A stretch of 26,647 bases of DNA from Clostridiales bacterium (GTDB lineage: Bacteria > Bacillota_A > Clostridia > Saccharofermentanales > Saccharofermentanaceae). The position numbers and the translations under genes are program-made. The DNA is taken from contig JAGCGE010000241.1 in the NCBI GenBank assembly GCA_017649745.1, positions 1-26,647 on the forward strand. The letters run 5' to 3'. Of the stretch, positions 1 to 5,274 are shown piece after piece; within the stretch, counting starts at the first letter, position 1, and every line of letters begins with the position of its first letter. The notes under the pieces were generated by a model. That model had not been told where the DNA came from and searched no databases. It saw only the letters and a list, made by a program, of their open reading frames with translations.

Positions 1-728
1 ACCGCAAAACTCAATAACCAAACTTTCTGTCCATTCCTTACAATAAAGTCCTTAGGTTCTACCAGTTCTACTGGTCCATCCTTTCTCCACTCCCAAAACA
101 GTTTGCGGAAAATATGATTCTTAGGATCCTGTCCCCAATAAGCTAATAACTCATCGAAACTGGCATATCCGTCCGTACCCCCGTTGCCTCGTACTCTGTT
201 ACCAAACATTGTGTTAAATTCGGCTAATCCTGCCTGAATCTTGTCTGGTGTAGACACAAAAGCGAAATCCGGAATATCATTAATGCTACATTCATATGGC
301 ATGATGCTTACCAATACCTCATTAGAATCAGTCATTGGTTTTTCCGGAATCCTAGGTAGAACAGATTGTTCCAAGGATTTGTTGTAAAGATCGGCCTCTT
401 TCTTCTTTCCGACCTCTTCTTTTATGACGTCTCTGTAGCCGTTTAAAACATTCGTCATGGCTACTGTACCACCAGCGGTCAGTTTAATCGCTTCCTGAGA
501 GGTCTTATAGCAGGTCATTACACCTACTTCGGTAGCCCCAAGAGCACCTACCACAGGAATATAATAAGGAAAACCGATCTTAATTTTTTCTCCTGTAGTG
601 AGTTCTCGTCCAAGAGTTTCCTCTTCTCTACGTATGGCACGGCATGCTAATGCTGTACTGACAGCTGCAGAGATGGTTGTTGCTCCGATTCCTACGCCTA
701 ATAGGATATGCATAGTTAAGGATTTCAT
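1..728 (-). CDS. DUF6353-like phage membrane protein, 3' end cut off by window edge
   Basis: The frame opens with ATG at 728 and stays open for 242 codons to the left edge, so the C-terminus is missing. The ATG overlaps the stop of the upstream 69-codon gene as ATGA, and an AAGGTG ribosome site lies just before it. The N-terminus (about residues 4-28) is a hydrophobic, glycine-rich membrane segment. A charged turn with ELTTGEKIKIG follows, then a second hydrophobic segment (about 53-75, IPVVGALGATEVGVM), then a charged helix with VLNGYRDVIKEEVGKKKEADLY. This order (membrane helix, LTxxEK, second helix, YRDVIxExVGKKKE) is what I remember of the DUF6353 family found in gut phages; its function is unknown. 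The rest is soluble and has no recognised domain. Family assignment is from memory and moderately sure; the reading frame is certain. Confidence 0.8.
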   Translation of the reverse strand, partial: MKSLTMHILLGVGIGATTISAAVSTALACRAIRREEETLGRELTTGEKIKIGFPYYIPVVGALGATEVGVMTCYKTSQEAIKLTAGGTVAMTNVLNGYRDVIKEEVGKKKEADLYNKSLEQSVLPRIPEKPMTDSNEVLVSIMPYECSINDIPDFAFVSTPDKIQAGLAEFNTMFGNRVRGNGGTDGYASFDELLAYWGQDPKNHIFRKLFWEWRKDGPVELVEPKDFIVRNGQKVWLLSFA

Positions 729-934
729 TCGCTATCACCTTCTTCAGTAACGATACTAAGTACATATTTAAATGGAAACATAGCAACTGGTGTCATACTA
801 CTATTTGAGTTTTCCACAAAAAAGGTAACGGTTGCATTATCATCAGATACCACAAATAAATCAGCTTTTACATAGTCAACATTAATACAACTACCATCTC
901 TAGGATCTAAACATTCAACACGATACGTTCTCAT
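725..934 (-). CDS. Small hypothetical phage protein, 69 aa
   Basis: ATG at 934 is preceded by a strong AGGAGGAG ribosome site and overlaps the stop of the 52-codon zinc-ribbon gene as ATGA; its own stop overlaps the next ATG the same way. The protein begins MRTYRVECLDPRDGSC and looks beta-rich (alternating hydrophobic residues in DLFVVSDDNATVTFFVEN), without a membrane helix or signal peptide. I do not recognise the family. Its position in a chain of translationally coupled small genes supports real expression. The VVSDDNATVTFFV pattern could suit a small beta-barrel accessory protein, but no function can be assigned. Confidence 0.7.
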   Translation of the reverse strand: MRTYRVECLDPRDGSCINVDYVKADLFVVSDDNATVTFFVENSNSSMTPVAMFPFKYVLSIVTEEGDSE

Positions 935-1089
935 TTGGTCTCCTCCTCGTAATGTATTGGTGTGTGGGATACATCTCTAGCTGGTGTAGAAATACACTCC
1001 TCACACGGCTCATCTTGTTCGTTCGTACCCTTGTGCTTGCATGTCTTGCACTTCTCGAACTCAACAAGCTTCTTGAACCCCTTGGTCAT
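931..1089 (-). CDS. Small CxxC...CxxC zinc-ribbon-like phage protein, 52 aa
   Basis: A 52-codon frame runs from ATG at 1089 to TGA at 931. A near-perfect AAGGAGGTGA ribosome site lies before the ATG, inside the end of the upstream membrane-protein gene, which it overlaps by 29 bases in another frame. Four cysteines sit as CKTC (14, 17) and CEEC (29, 32), with PC and a C-terminal HTPIHYEEE. This CxxCKH...PCxxC...P layout resembles short metal-binding proteins I recall from Firmicutes gut phages, whose role is unknown. It probably binds one zinc ion. Its stop overlaps the next start as ATGA. It is short, so the call rests on the ribosome site, the coupling and the cysteine pattern. Confidence 0.75.
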   Translation of the reverse strand: MTKGFKKLVEFEKCKTCKHKGTNEQDEPCEECISTPARDVSHTPIHYEEETK

Positions 1090-1558
1090 CTAACGTCACC
1101 TCCTTTACCATCATCTTAGGCTTAAATACCTCTTTCATAGTATTGTATACCATCATAGCGAGAGCGTAGTCTACAGCAAAGCCACAGACCCAAATAACCA
1201 TTGCGCCTGCGGGACCCGATGCTACGGCCATTGCTACTTTAATCCACTGCCATACAATTACTTCAGTAGCAAGTGCGCAAGCAAGAGCCTTACCTTCGCC
1301 AATACAAGTGTCTCTCAGCATAGCGTATTCCGCTTCTCCGATATACTGCTTAAATTTCTCAGCAGTCATCTTAACACTCACGCTAGCACCGTTAGGCAAA
1401 ATAATATCAGTACCCTGAATAAACAGCGTAGCAAACAGATTAATAGCATCGGAATCGGTACCTGTCCAATTCTTAGTCATCTCATTGAACCACTTTTCGG
1501 TTTCACGCTCTACGAATTCGTTCTCTTCTTCTGATAACACAACATAATACTTTTTCAT
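1061..1558 (-). CDS. Hypothetical phage membrane protein, 165 aa
   Basis: ATG at 1558 follows AAGGAGG and overlaps the upstream stop as ATGA. The first 85 residues are soluble and charged (MKKYYVVLSEEENEFVERETEKW). From about residue 90 to 140 there are two or three hydrophobic stretches (ALACALATEVIVWQWIKVAMAV, then AMVIWVCGFAVDYALAMMVY), which suggests a membrane-anchored protein with its N-terminal domain in the cytoplasm. The last 20 residues are charged (KPKMMVKEVTLDD). I do not recognise the family. Neighbours on both sides also carry membrane helices or zinc ribbons, so it belongs to the accessory block. The 3' end is overlapped by the start of the 52-codon zinc-ribbon gene. Confidence 0.75.
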   Translation of the reverse strand: MKKYYVVLSEEENEFVERETEKWFNEMTKNWTGTDSDAINLFATLFIQGTDIILPNGASVSVKMTAEKFKQYIGEAEYAMLRDTCIGEGKALACALATEVIVWQWIKVAMAVASGPAGAMVIWVCGFAVDYALAMMVYNTMKEVFKPKMMVKEVTLDDQGVQEAC

Positions 1559-1752
1559 GTATTTTCCTCCTTAGCTTTAAGTGCGATCTCCTCATCAATA
1601 TCATTTTTGGCTTCTGACTCGGTATCAGCAGTCCACCAGATTTCCCATTTTCCGTTCTGGTATTTGCCAATCTCATAGCAGTTCTTATATGCATTATACC
1701 GGTAGTAGTAGCCTTTGTATTCTGTTAATCGATATCTTGGTCTCCAATTCAT
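1555..1752 (-). CDS. Small aromatic-rich hypothetical protein, 65 aa
   Basis: ATG at 1752 follows a GGGAGGT ribosome site located in the end of the preceding 35-codon gene, and overlaps its stop as ATGA. The protein is rich in tyrosine and tryptophan (RLTEYKGYYYRYNAYKNCYE, then WEIWWTADTESEAKNDIDEE). The first half looks like a three-strand beta sheet, as in small single-sheet domains that wrap 'YKGYYYRYN...YEIGKY.NGKWEIWWT', followed by a charged helix carrying TESEAKNDIDEEI. This sheet-then-helix layout could be a small DUF1508- or WGR-like fold, but that is only a shape guess. I do not recognise it. Confidence 0.7.
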   Translation of the reverse strand: MNWRPRYRLTEYKGYYYRYNAYKNCYEIGKYQNGKWEIWWTADTESEAKNDIDEEIALKAKEENT

Positions 1753-1856
1753 TTTTTAGGTACCTCCCTTTTACCTGCCCAGCGAAGTAAGAATATGATA
1801 GTGCTCACATCGCCTGCTAACCATCCTAACAGGAATATAATAATCTTATTCATCAT
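1749..1856 (-). CDS. Tiny single-pass membrane protein, 35 aa (DUF3789-like)
   Basis: ATG at 1856 follows AAGGAGGCATTTAA and overlaps the stop of the upstream zinc-ribbon gene as ATGA; its stop again overlaps the next ATG. The product, beginning MMNKIIIFLLGWLAGDV, is a single hydrophobic helix interrupted by GDVST and ends in a basic tail (RWAGKREVPKK). This length and shape fit the very short membrane proteins of the DUF3789 type found in Firmicutes phages; function unknown. It is a small gene, but the perfect overlaps on both sides and the ribosome site make it credible. Confidence 0.65.
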   Translation of the reverse strand: MMNKIIIFLLGWLAGDVSTIIFLLRWAGKREVPKK

Positions 1857-2092
1857 TTAAATGCCTCCTTAAATGGATCTTTTTCTTTATGTTCTTCCTG
1901 AATCTTATCGATCAAGGTTTGGATCTTATCATGACACGAGCTACATACCTCGCTTATATTAGGTTCGCTTCCGATTCCGAATTTACCGGTGAAATGCTGC
2001 CATCCGTATTTGGTATACATATAACCTTTGAGCGTCTCGTCATATAACAATTTTGCTCCACAAATATCACATTTTCCACTAATAGTACTCAT
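1853..2092 (-). CDS. Zinc-ribbon-like small protein, 79 aa
   Basis: I place the start at ATG 2092 because AAGGAGGAATACAAA lies directly before it; an ATG 27 bases upstream would put that ribosome site inside the gene. Cysteines at 8/11 (CDIC) and 50/53 (CSSC) form a classic two-knuckle zinc ribbon, with aromatic residues between (YMYTKYGWQHF). The C-terminal 25 residues are a charged helix (LIDKIQEEHKEKDPFKEAF). The 18 bases around its start and ribosome site are identical to those of the neighbouring Lar-like gene, which suggests duplication of a cassette. It may contact nucleic acid or protein partners; no specific function can be given. Confidence 0.75.
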   Translation of the reverse strand: MSTISGKCDICGAKLLYDETLKGYMYTKYGWQHFTGKFGIGSEPNISEVCSSCHDKIQTLIDKIQEEHKEKDPFKEAFK

Positions 2093-2112
2093 TTTGTATT
2101 CCTCCTTTAATT

Positions 2113-2340
2113 TTACCATAAATACGCTATTTGACCGCTCTCTATTTTACCTTTACCTGTTACAGCACCATTATTCCAGTTGTCAATTGCTGTTTCCTTA
2201 TTAGACATAAGTATAAGTTGTAATAAGTAACGATCGTCCGCAATAGAACGCTCTCCGTGTGTACAAAAATATCCATAATAACCAAATAGTTTTACCTTTT
2301 TAGGTTTTCTACCACAAGTACTACATCTCTTTATTTTCAT
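2113..2340 (-). CDS. Lar-like zinc-ribbon protein (possible restriction alleviation type), 75 aa
   Basis: Start chosen at ATG 2340, directly after AAGGAGGAATACAAA. The N-terminal RCSTCGRKPKKV, the central GYYGYFCTHG and the C-terminal ETAIDNWNNGA match the general pattern of Lar-family proteins (CPxCG...YxVxCxxCG...A...WN), in which a zinc ribbon is followed by an AxxxWN helix. Here the third and fourth ligands would be C27 and H29. The founding member, Rac prophage Lar, modulates host type I restriction, but most relatives are untested. An intrinsic terminator lies upstream of the gene, between it and the coiled-coil membrane-protein gene. A stretch of about 15 residues between the ribbon and the WN helix is longer than I would expect. 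Confidence 0.7.
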   Translation of the reverse strand: MKIKRCSTCGRKPKKVKLFGYYGYFCTHGERSIADDRYLLQLILMSNKETAIDNWNNGAVTGKGKIESGQIAYLW

Positions 2341-2345
2341 TTTGT

Positions 2346-2404
2346 ATTCCTCCTTAAAATTCAAAAAGATAAGGAGACCAGATATAATCCAGTCTCCCTG
2401 TTCT
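2346..2404. repeat. 59-bp perfect direct repeat, copy A (terminator plus ribosome site)
   Basis: These 59 bases recur without a mismatch at 3415-3473. On the coding strand each copy holds an intrinsic terminator followed at once by the TTAAGGAGGAAT ribosome site of the next gene. The flanking genes differ, so only the spacer unit has been copied or homogenised. Confidence 0.95.
2361..2398 (-). terminator. Intrinsic terminator after the coiled-coil membrane-protein gene
   Basis: On the minus strand GGAGACTGGAT and ATCTGGTCTCC form an 11-pair stem (two G-T wobbles) around a TAT loop, followed by TATCTTTTTGAATTTT. It lies 11 bases past the stop at 2409, and the ribosome site of the next gene follows directly. 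Confidence 0.85.
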
Positions 2405-2408
2405 GATA

Positions 2409-2726
2409 CTACTTAAGAAGTTTTCTGCTTCCAGATCCTTGAGAGATATCCCTTTGTGATATGCCTCTATTATTTGCCCAGATCGTCAGTCCTACACCTA
2501 ACAAGCATCCTCCAATTGCAGCTCCAAGCGCCCACAAGCCTTTCCTGTTTTCAACAGTGATGCTATTCTTGCCTCTCTGTTCTTCCAGGATAAGAGCATG
2601 TTGAGCCCTTTGCTCCTCCAATTCGAGATCCGCTTTCTTCTTGGCTTCGATCTCAGCCAATCTAAGCTCATGTTCAAGGCGAGCTATCTCTAACTTTACC
2701 TCTCTCAATTCTTCTTCTTTGGTCAT
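2409..2726 (-). CDS. Coiled-coil protein with a single membrane helix, 105 aa
   Basis: ATG at 2726 follows TAGGAGGTGATAAA. Residues 1-60 are a highly charged, heptad-like helix (EEELREVKLEIARLEHELRLAEIEAKKK) and should form a coiled coil. One glycine-rich membrane helix follows (about 64-87, LWALGAAIGGCLLGVGLTIW), then a short polar tail. This is an oligomeric, membrane-anchored rod, a shape also seen in phage spanins and haemolysin XhlA-like proteins, but there is no lipobox and it stands apart from the lysis genes, so I would not name it. The gene ends with TAG, which shows that amber codons are not reassigned here. Confidence 0.75.
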   Translation of the reverse strand: MTKEEELREVKLEIARLEHELRLAEIEAKKKADLELEEQRAQHALILEEQRGKNSITVENRKGLWALGAAIGGCLLGVGLTIWANNRGISQRDISQGSGSRKLLK

Positions 2727-2751
2727 TTTATCACCTCCTATTCAGTATCTA

Positions 2752-3117
2752 TTACGTAGTTAGATTCTCGTGCGAATCGTTATTACTAACTCTTCGTACC
2801 ATAGTTTCAGGTATCTTTTCCATATACATACCCGATTCTAGTTTCTCGAAATTTAAAGCATCTTCTATATGCGTTGTGTGTCGGCATTCGTATGGGCCTT
2901 GATGAAATTTGCATAAATATGCGACTTTGGGTTTTTGTACTTTTTCTTTTAAAGCTTCATGTGCCTTACGCATAGCCCACATACCAGGAGAAGCTAATAA
3001 ATTTTTACAGGTTTTCCTAGGAAGTACAATTTCCAATTCATCCAGTATTTTTAAAGCTTCTTCATCGGTCATGTTCATCAAACGTTTCACATGTTCCTCA
3101 TATGGTTCTTTATTCAT
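2752..3117 (-). CDS. Hypothetical protein with C/H-rich metal-binding-like motif, 121 aa
   Basis: ATG at 3117 follows GGAGGTGAAAG and overlaps the end of the upstream acidic gene by 8 bases. The N-terminal half is helical (EEHVKRLMNMTDEEALKILDELE, then a second helix ending RKAHEALKEK). The middle carries CKFHQGPYECRHTTHIEDA with C69, H72, C78, H80 and H83, a spacing that could bind zinc; the following EDALNFEKLE recalls short gut-phage proteins with a CxHT..ExAxNFE motif. No membrane segment. Function unknown; metal binding is inference from the motif only. Confidence 0.7.
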   Translation of the reverse strand: MNKEPYEEHVKRLMNMTDEEALKILDELEIVLPRKTCKNLLASPGMWAMRKAHEALKEKVQKPKVAYLCKFHQGPYECRHTTHIEDALNFEKLESGMYMEKIPETMVRRVSNNDSHENLTT

Positions 3118-3409
3118 CTTTCACCTCCACATCAGGATCTTCGAAATATAATTCTAGATGTTCCGATCTGTGCTGCAATGCTTCTGCCGTTTTTGCTAGA
3201 ATATGTTTAAGCATATCAACATCAGTTGTATACAAATTTCGAAGCACCTCATCTAATCCTTCTACAATAACGCATACTGTAAGATCCTCGACCTGATCCA
3301 TTGCCTGTTCTGCGGTTATTTCGCCATATGCCGCCTGCTGAACAATAGCCGATATCTCAAACTGTGCTTTACCAGCCATGTATTTCGGATCAAATTTATC
3401 ATTTTCCAT
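3110..3409 (-). CDS. Acidic helical hypothetical protein, 99 aa
   Basis: ATG at 3409 is preceded by TTAAGGAGGAATAAATT, which lies in the second copy of the 59-bp terminator repeat. The product is acidic and all-helical in appearance: QFEISAIVQQAAYGEITAEQ, VCVIVEGLDEVLRNLYTTDV, then HILAKTAEALQHRSEHLELY and a DPDVEVKDE tail. There is no membrane helix or signal. I do not recognise the family. It starts a short transcription unit with the C/H-rich gene downstream, separated from the cassettes above by a terminator. Confidence 0.7.
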   Translation of the reverse strand: MENDKFDPKYMAGKAQFEISAIVQQAAYGEITAEQAMDQVEDLTVCVIVEGLDEVLRNLYTTDVDMLKHILAKTAEALQHRSEHLELYFEDPDVEVKDE

Positions 3410-3414
3410 AATTT

Positions 3415-3473
3415 ATTCCTCCTTAAAATTCAAAAAGATAAGGAGACCAGATATAATCCAGTCTCCCTGTTCT
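3415..3473. repeat. 59-bp perfect direct repeat, copy B (terminator plus ribosome site)
   Basis: Identical to 2346-2404 over all 59 bases. The last base on the plus strand touches the stop codon of the membrane-protein gene ending at 3473, so the unit fills the whole spacer. Confidence 0.95.
3430..3467 (-). terminator. Intrinsic terminator after the 52-aa membrane-protein gene
   Basis: Same 11-pair stem and T-run as the terminator at 2361-2398. It lies 5 bases beyond the stop at 3473 and closes the first of three cassette-like units. Confidence 0.85.
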
Positions 3474-3631
3474 TACTTCTCACCTACAATTTTGTCTCTT
3501 ATCTTTGCTAAAAGACATACCATCCAATACACAAAGATCAACGCCAGTAAGCCTGCTACTGGTCCGTACCAGATCAGCATCAGTCCTCCAAGCAATACAC
3601 TTGTTATCGTTGCAATAATCCATTTAGCCAT
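3473..3631 (-). CDS. Tiny two-helix membrane protein, 52 aa
   Basis: Start set at ATG 3631 because TTAAGGAGGATTATATT sits right before it; reading further upstream would run into the promoter-like element. Two hydrophobic helices, IIATITSVLLGGLMLIWYG and VAGLLALIFVYWMVCLL, joined by a short GPV turn, and a basic tail (AKIRDKIVGEK) suggest a hairpin membrane protein with both ends in the cytoplasm. The shape would suit a small holin- or exclusion-type protein, but nothing specific supports either. It is flanked by its own promoter-like repeat and terminator. Confidence 0.7.
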   Translation of the reverse strand: MAKWIIATITSVLLGGLMLIWYGPVAGLLALIFVYWMVCLLAKIRDKIVGEK

Positions 3632-3661
3632 AATATAATCCTCCTTAAATATATAGGTTAT

Positions 3662-3690
3662 TCTATAAAGAGAACTATTTTTCACGCGAA
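3662..3690 (-). promoter_or_regulatory. Promoter-like conserved element, copy 1
   Basis: On the minus strand TTCGCG, 17 bases and TATAGA are found directly after a terminator and before the ribosome site of the 52-aa gene. The surrounding 40 bases are nearly identical at 3978-4006 and 4256-4284. The -10-like box is good and the -35-like box is poor, so a phage-specific activator or sigma factor is possible. TATAG...CTATA could also form a small hairpin in the leader. Confidence 0.55.
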
Positions 3691-3724
3691 AAAAAGATAA
3701 GGAGACCAGATTTCTCCAGTCTCC
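3689..3724 (-). terminator. Intrinsic terminator with GAAA loop
   Basis: On the minus strand GGAGACTGGA, GAAA and TCTGGTCTCC form a 10-pair stem with a tetraloop, then TTATCTTTTTTT. It lies just after the stop of the 71-aa gene (3733). The T-run abuts the next promoter-like element. Confidence 0.85.
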
Positions 3725-3732
3725 TATTCGCG

Positions 3733-3948
3733 TTACTCATCCCCTAACAGTACATAAGGTTCACTTCCGTCATCGTATTCTTCCTCAAGATGGTCCAATC
3801 TTTCATTCAAATCGGACATCGCGTCAAGCATCGCATCAAGCCGTGCGTTTTGCTCTCGTCTATCTCTACGAGCATCAATCATACGTCTGATACAATCAAA
3901 CACGTCTCCTACATTCTTAATTGCCCAAATGATCAAAAATACCAACAT
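3733..3948 (-). CDS. Membrane-anchored coiled-coil small protein, 71 aa
   Basis: ATG at 3948 follows TTAAGGAGGATTAAAAA. A short N-terminal hydrophobic helix (MLVFLIIWAIKNVGDVF) precedes a basic, then acidic heptad helix (CIRRMIDARRDRREQNARLDAML, DLNERLDHLEEEYDD). It ends EPYVLLGDE. It resembles short membrane-tethered coiled-coil proteins of phages that oligomerise at the inner face of the membrane. I cannot name a family. It is the middle unit of three cassettes, each with a promoter-like element before and a terminator after the gene. Confidence 0.7.
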   Translation of the reverse strand: MLVFLIIWAIKNVGDVFDCIRRMIDARRDRREQNARLDAMLDAMSDLNERLDHLEEEYDDGSEPYVLLGDE

Positions 3949-3977
3949 TTTTTAATCCTCCTTAAATATATAGGTTA

Positions 3978-4006
3978 TCTATAAAGAGAACTATTTTTCA
4001 CGCGAA
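3978..4006 (-). promoter_or_regulatory. Promoter-like conserved element, copy 2
   Basis: Same TTCGCG, 17-base spacer and TATAGA as copy 1, placed between the terminator at 4005-4042 and the ribosome site of the 71-aa gene. It differs from copy 1 by loss of one T after the -10-like box. Confidence 0.55.
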
Positions 4007-4042
4007 AAAAAAAAATAAAGAGGGCGGATTACTCCGCGCCTC
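4005..4042 (-). terminator. Intrinsic terminator, GC-rich type
   Basis: The minus strand folds GAGG(C)GCGGA against TCCGCCCTC with a GTAA loop and one bulged C, followed by TTTATTTTTTTTTT. The stop codon of the 67-aa gene (4029-4031) lies in the loop, so the hairpin begins inside the gene. The stem sequence is unlike the other three terminators. Confidence 0.85.
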
Positions 4043-4232
4043 CTTTTAAAATATATATAAATGCCAATAGGGACATTATGTATATTGGTATAACAATACA
4101 TAAGCTAATAACAGCAATAAGTTTTATTTTAAAATATACACTTAAGATAGTTAACGCACTGCCACTAAATGTAATCCAATTAATAATATCTCTTGCTTTG
4201 TCACTAGTTAAACGTTTTATAACCTTAAACAT
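4029..4232 (-). CDS. Tiny two-helix membrane protein, 67 aa
   Basis: ATG at 4232 follows ATAAGGAGGATACAATT. A basic N-terminus (MFKVIKRLTSDKARDI) is followed by two hydrophobic helices, ITFSGSALTILSVYF and IAVISLCIVIPIYIMSLLAFIYI, and a short KGGAE tail. It is clearly an integral membrane protein of unknown family. It is the first unit of the cassette series: promoter-like copy 3 lies between it and the lysine-rich gene, with no terminator separating those two. Confidence 0.7.
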   Translation of the reverse strand: MFKVIKRLTSDKARDIINWITFSGSALTILSVYFKIKLIAVISLCIVIPIYIMSLLAFIYILKGGAE

Positions 4233-4255
4233 AATTGTATCCTCCTTATAGTTAT

Positions 4256-4284
4256 TCTATAAAGAGAACTATTTTCTACGCGAA
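4256..4284 (-). promoter_or_regulatory. Promoter-like conserved element, copy 3
   Basis: TTCGCG, 17 bases and TATAGA again, with two changes in the spacer relative to copies 1 and 2. It fills the 53-base gap between the stop at 4286 and the ribosome site of the 67-aa gene. Confidence 0.5.
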
Positions 4285-4285
4285 A

Positions 4286-4750
4286 TTAATGCCCGTGATA
4301 ATTCTGTGGATTTTCAAGATACTTTTCATATTCTTTAAGAGCCTTAGCTTGATCCCATTCAGCAGGTTGATATCTTTCAAGAAATTCCATATCCCATTTA
4401 TCTTCGTTTTTTGCTTTGTTTATTTTTTCCGATTTAGATGCAGTTTTAGGCTCATTTTTTGGGTTTTCATTTGAACTTGCTTTCTTTTTCTTATTTTTAT
4501 TATACTTAATAGCAGCCGCGGTAGCACCAATTAATCCGAATCTACCGCCACGTTTAATAGCTTCTTCCAAACCCGGATCAACTTGCCTTTTCTTCTTTTT
4601 CTTTGTCTTAAGTCTACTACCAGTAGATTTAGAATCATCCAATGGATACGGCGGGCCGTGCTTAACACCCCACTTCTGTCCATCAATACCATGATGCATC
4701 AGATCATTCTTATGGCGAATCTCCATCGCCCTATATTGTGCTGGATTCAT
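4286..4750 (-). CDS. Lysine-rich protein with HGIDGQKWG motif, 154 aa
   Basis: ATG at 4750 overlaps the holin stop as ATGA, with GGAGG upstream inside the holin gene. Residues 17-37 read LMHHGIDGQKWGVKHGPPYP, the HxGIxGQKWGVR-type motif widespread in gut-phage structural proteins, often at their C-termini; its role is not established to my knowledge. A run of lysines (about 49-55) follows, then a short hydrophobic helix (GGRFGLIGATAAAIKY), a second lysine-rich stretch, and an acidic aromatic tail (DMEFLERYQPAEWDQAKALKEYEKYLE). The strong positive charge suggests binding to nucleic acid or to the cell envelope; that is inference. Placement next to the lysis genes is notable. Confidence 0.75.
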   Translation of the reverse strand: MNPAQYRAMEIRHKNDLMHHGIDGQKWGVKHGPPYPLDDSKSTGSRLKTKKKKKRQVDPGLEEAIKRGGRFGLIGATAAAIKYNKNKKKKASSNENPKNEPKTASKSEKINKAKNEDKWDMEFLERYQPAEWDQAKALKEYEKYLENPQNYHGH

Positions 4751-4974
4751 TCGTCCGTACCTCCTTCCGGGCCACTAGTTGTCTCAGGCATACCAACGGC
4801 CAATGACTTGATGATAGAATATGCACCAGCAACGAGAGAGACAGAAGCCATCAGTTTCCAATTAACATCACTGATACACATACCAACTGTAAGAAAACTA
4901 CCAGCTGCTTGAGCCATTGTGTGCAACGCTCTCTTACCAGCAGCAATCCACCATTCTTTATTTAACTCTTTCAT
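4747..4974 (-). CDS. Holin, r1t-like, 75 aa
   Basis: ATG at 4974 overlaps the upstream stop as ATGA. The layout WWIAAGKRALHTMAQAAGSFLTVG, a DVNWK turn, LMASVSLVAGAYSIIKSLAVG and an acidic hydrophilic tail matches the r1t holin family (xxAxxRAxKTxAQ...DWxxxLSVAxxAAxxSLLxSLA). Two membrane helices would insert in the inner membrane and open it at lysis time so that the endolysin reaches the cell wall. It lies two genes after the endolysin, as in many Firmicutes lysis cassettes. The DVNW turn between the helices and SLA near the end support the family; length is normal. Confidence 0.8.
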   Translation of the reverse strand: MKELNKEWWIAAGKRALHTMAQAAGSFLTVGMCISDVNWKLMASVSLVAGAYSIIKSLAVGMPETTSGPEGGTDE

Positions 4975-5264
4975 CTCTTTCGTACCTCCAATCTTGAAAC
5001 TTCATCCATGATCTTTTTAGCGGATCCATTTCCGCCCATCTTTGCATATGGTTGGTACAGGTAATCGTGGAGATTCTCATACTCATCTGCATAAATATAA
5101 CCACGCTCGATATACTGCAAACCTAAGTAGCATATTCTGTCGTGCCCTAACCCAATTAACATTTGCGTTTTAACACTCCTGTTATCGAGAATCCTAGCCA
5201 CGATTGCCCATACACCCGATGATGCAAGGACAGAGCATACAATTGTGACAACTGCCTCTGTCAT
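4971..5264 (-). CDS. Small membrane protein of the lysis cassette, holin-like, 97 aa
   Basis: I place the start at ATG 5264, after GAGGTGATATGT; the frame is open further upstream but only as an out-of-frame overlap of the endolysin. One N-terminal membrane helix (AVVTIVCSVLASSGVWAIVARIL) is followed by a soluble domain with HDRICYLGLQYIERGYIYADEYENL and a conserved-looking YAKMGGNGSAKKIMDEV. I recall this TM plus 'Y...Y...LGGNG' architecture from many Firmicutes prophages next to the endolysin; it is often labelled hypothetical or holin. It may be a holin partner or regulator. Its end overlaps the holin start by 4 bases. Confidence 0.75.
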   Translation of the reverse strand: MTEAVVTIVCSVLASSGVWAIVARILDNRSVKTQMLIGLGHDRICYLGLQYIERGYIYADEYENLHDYLYQPYAKMGGNGSAKKIMDEVSRLEVRKR

Positions 5265-5274
5265 ACATATCACC

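Noticed and set aside
2346..4284. CRISPR array from the repeated spacers
   Set aside because: Repeats are two or three copies at irregular spacing with protein-coding genes between; they hold terminators, promoter-like boxes and ribosome sites.
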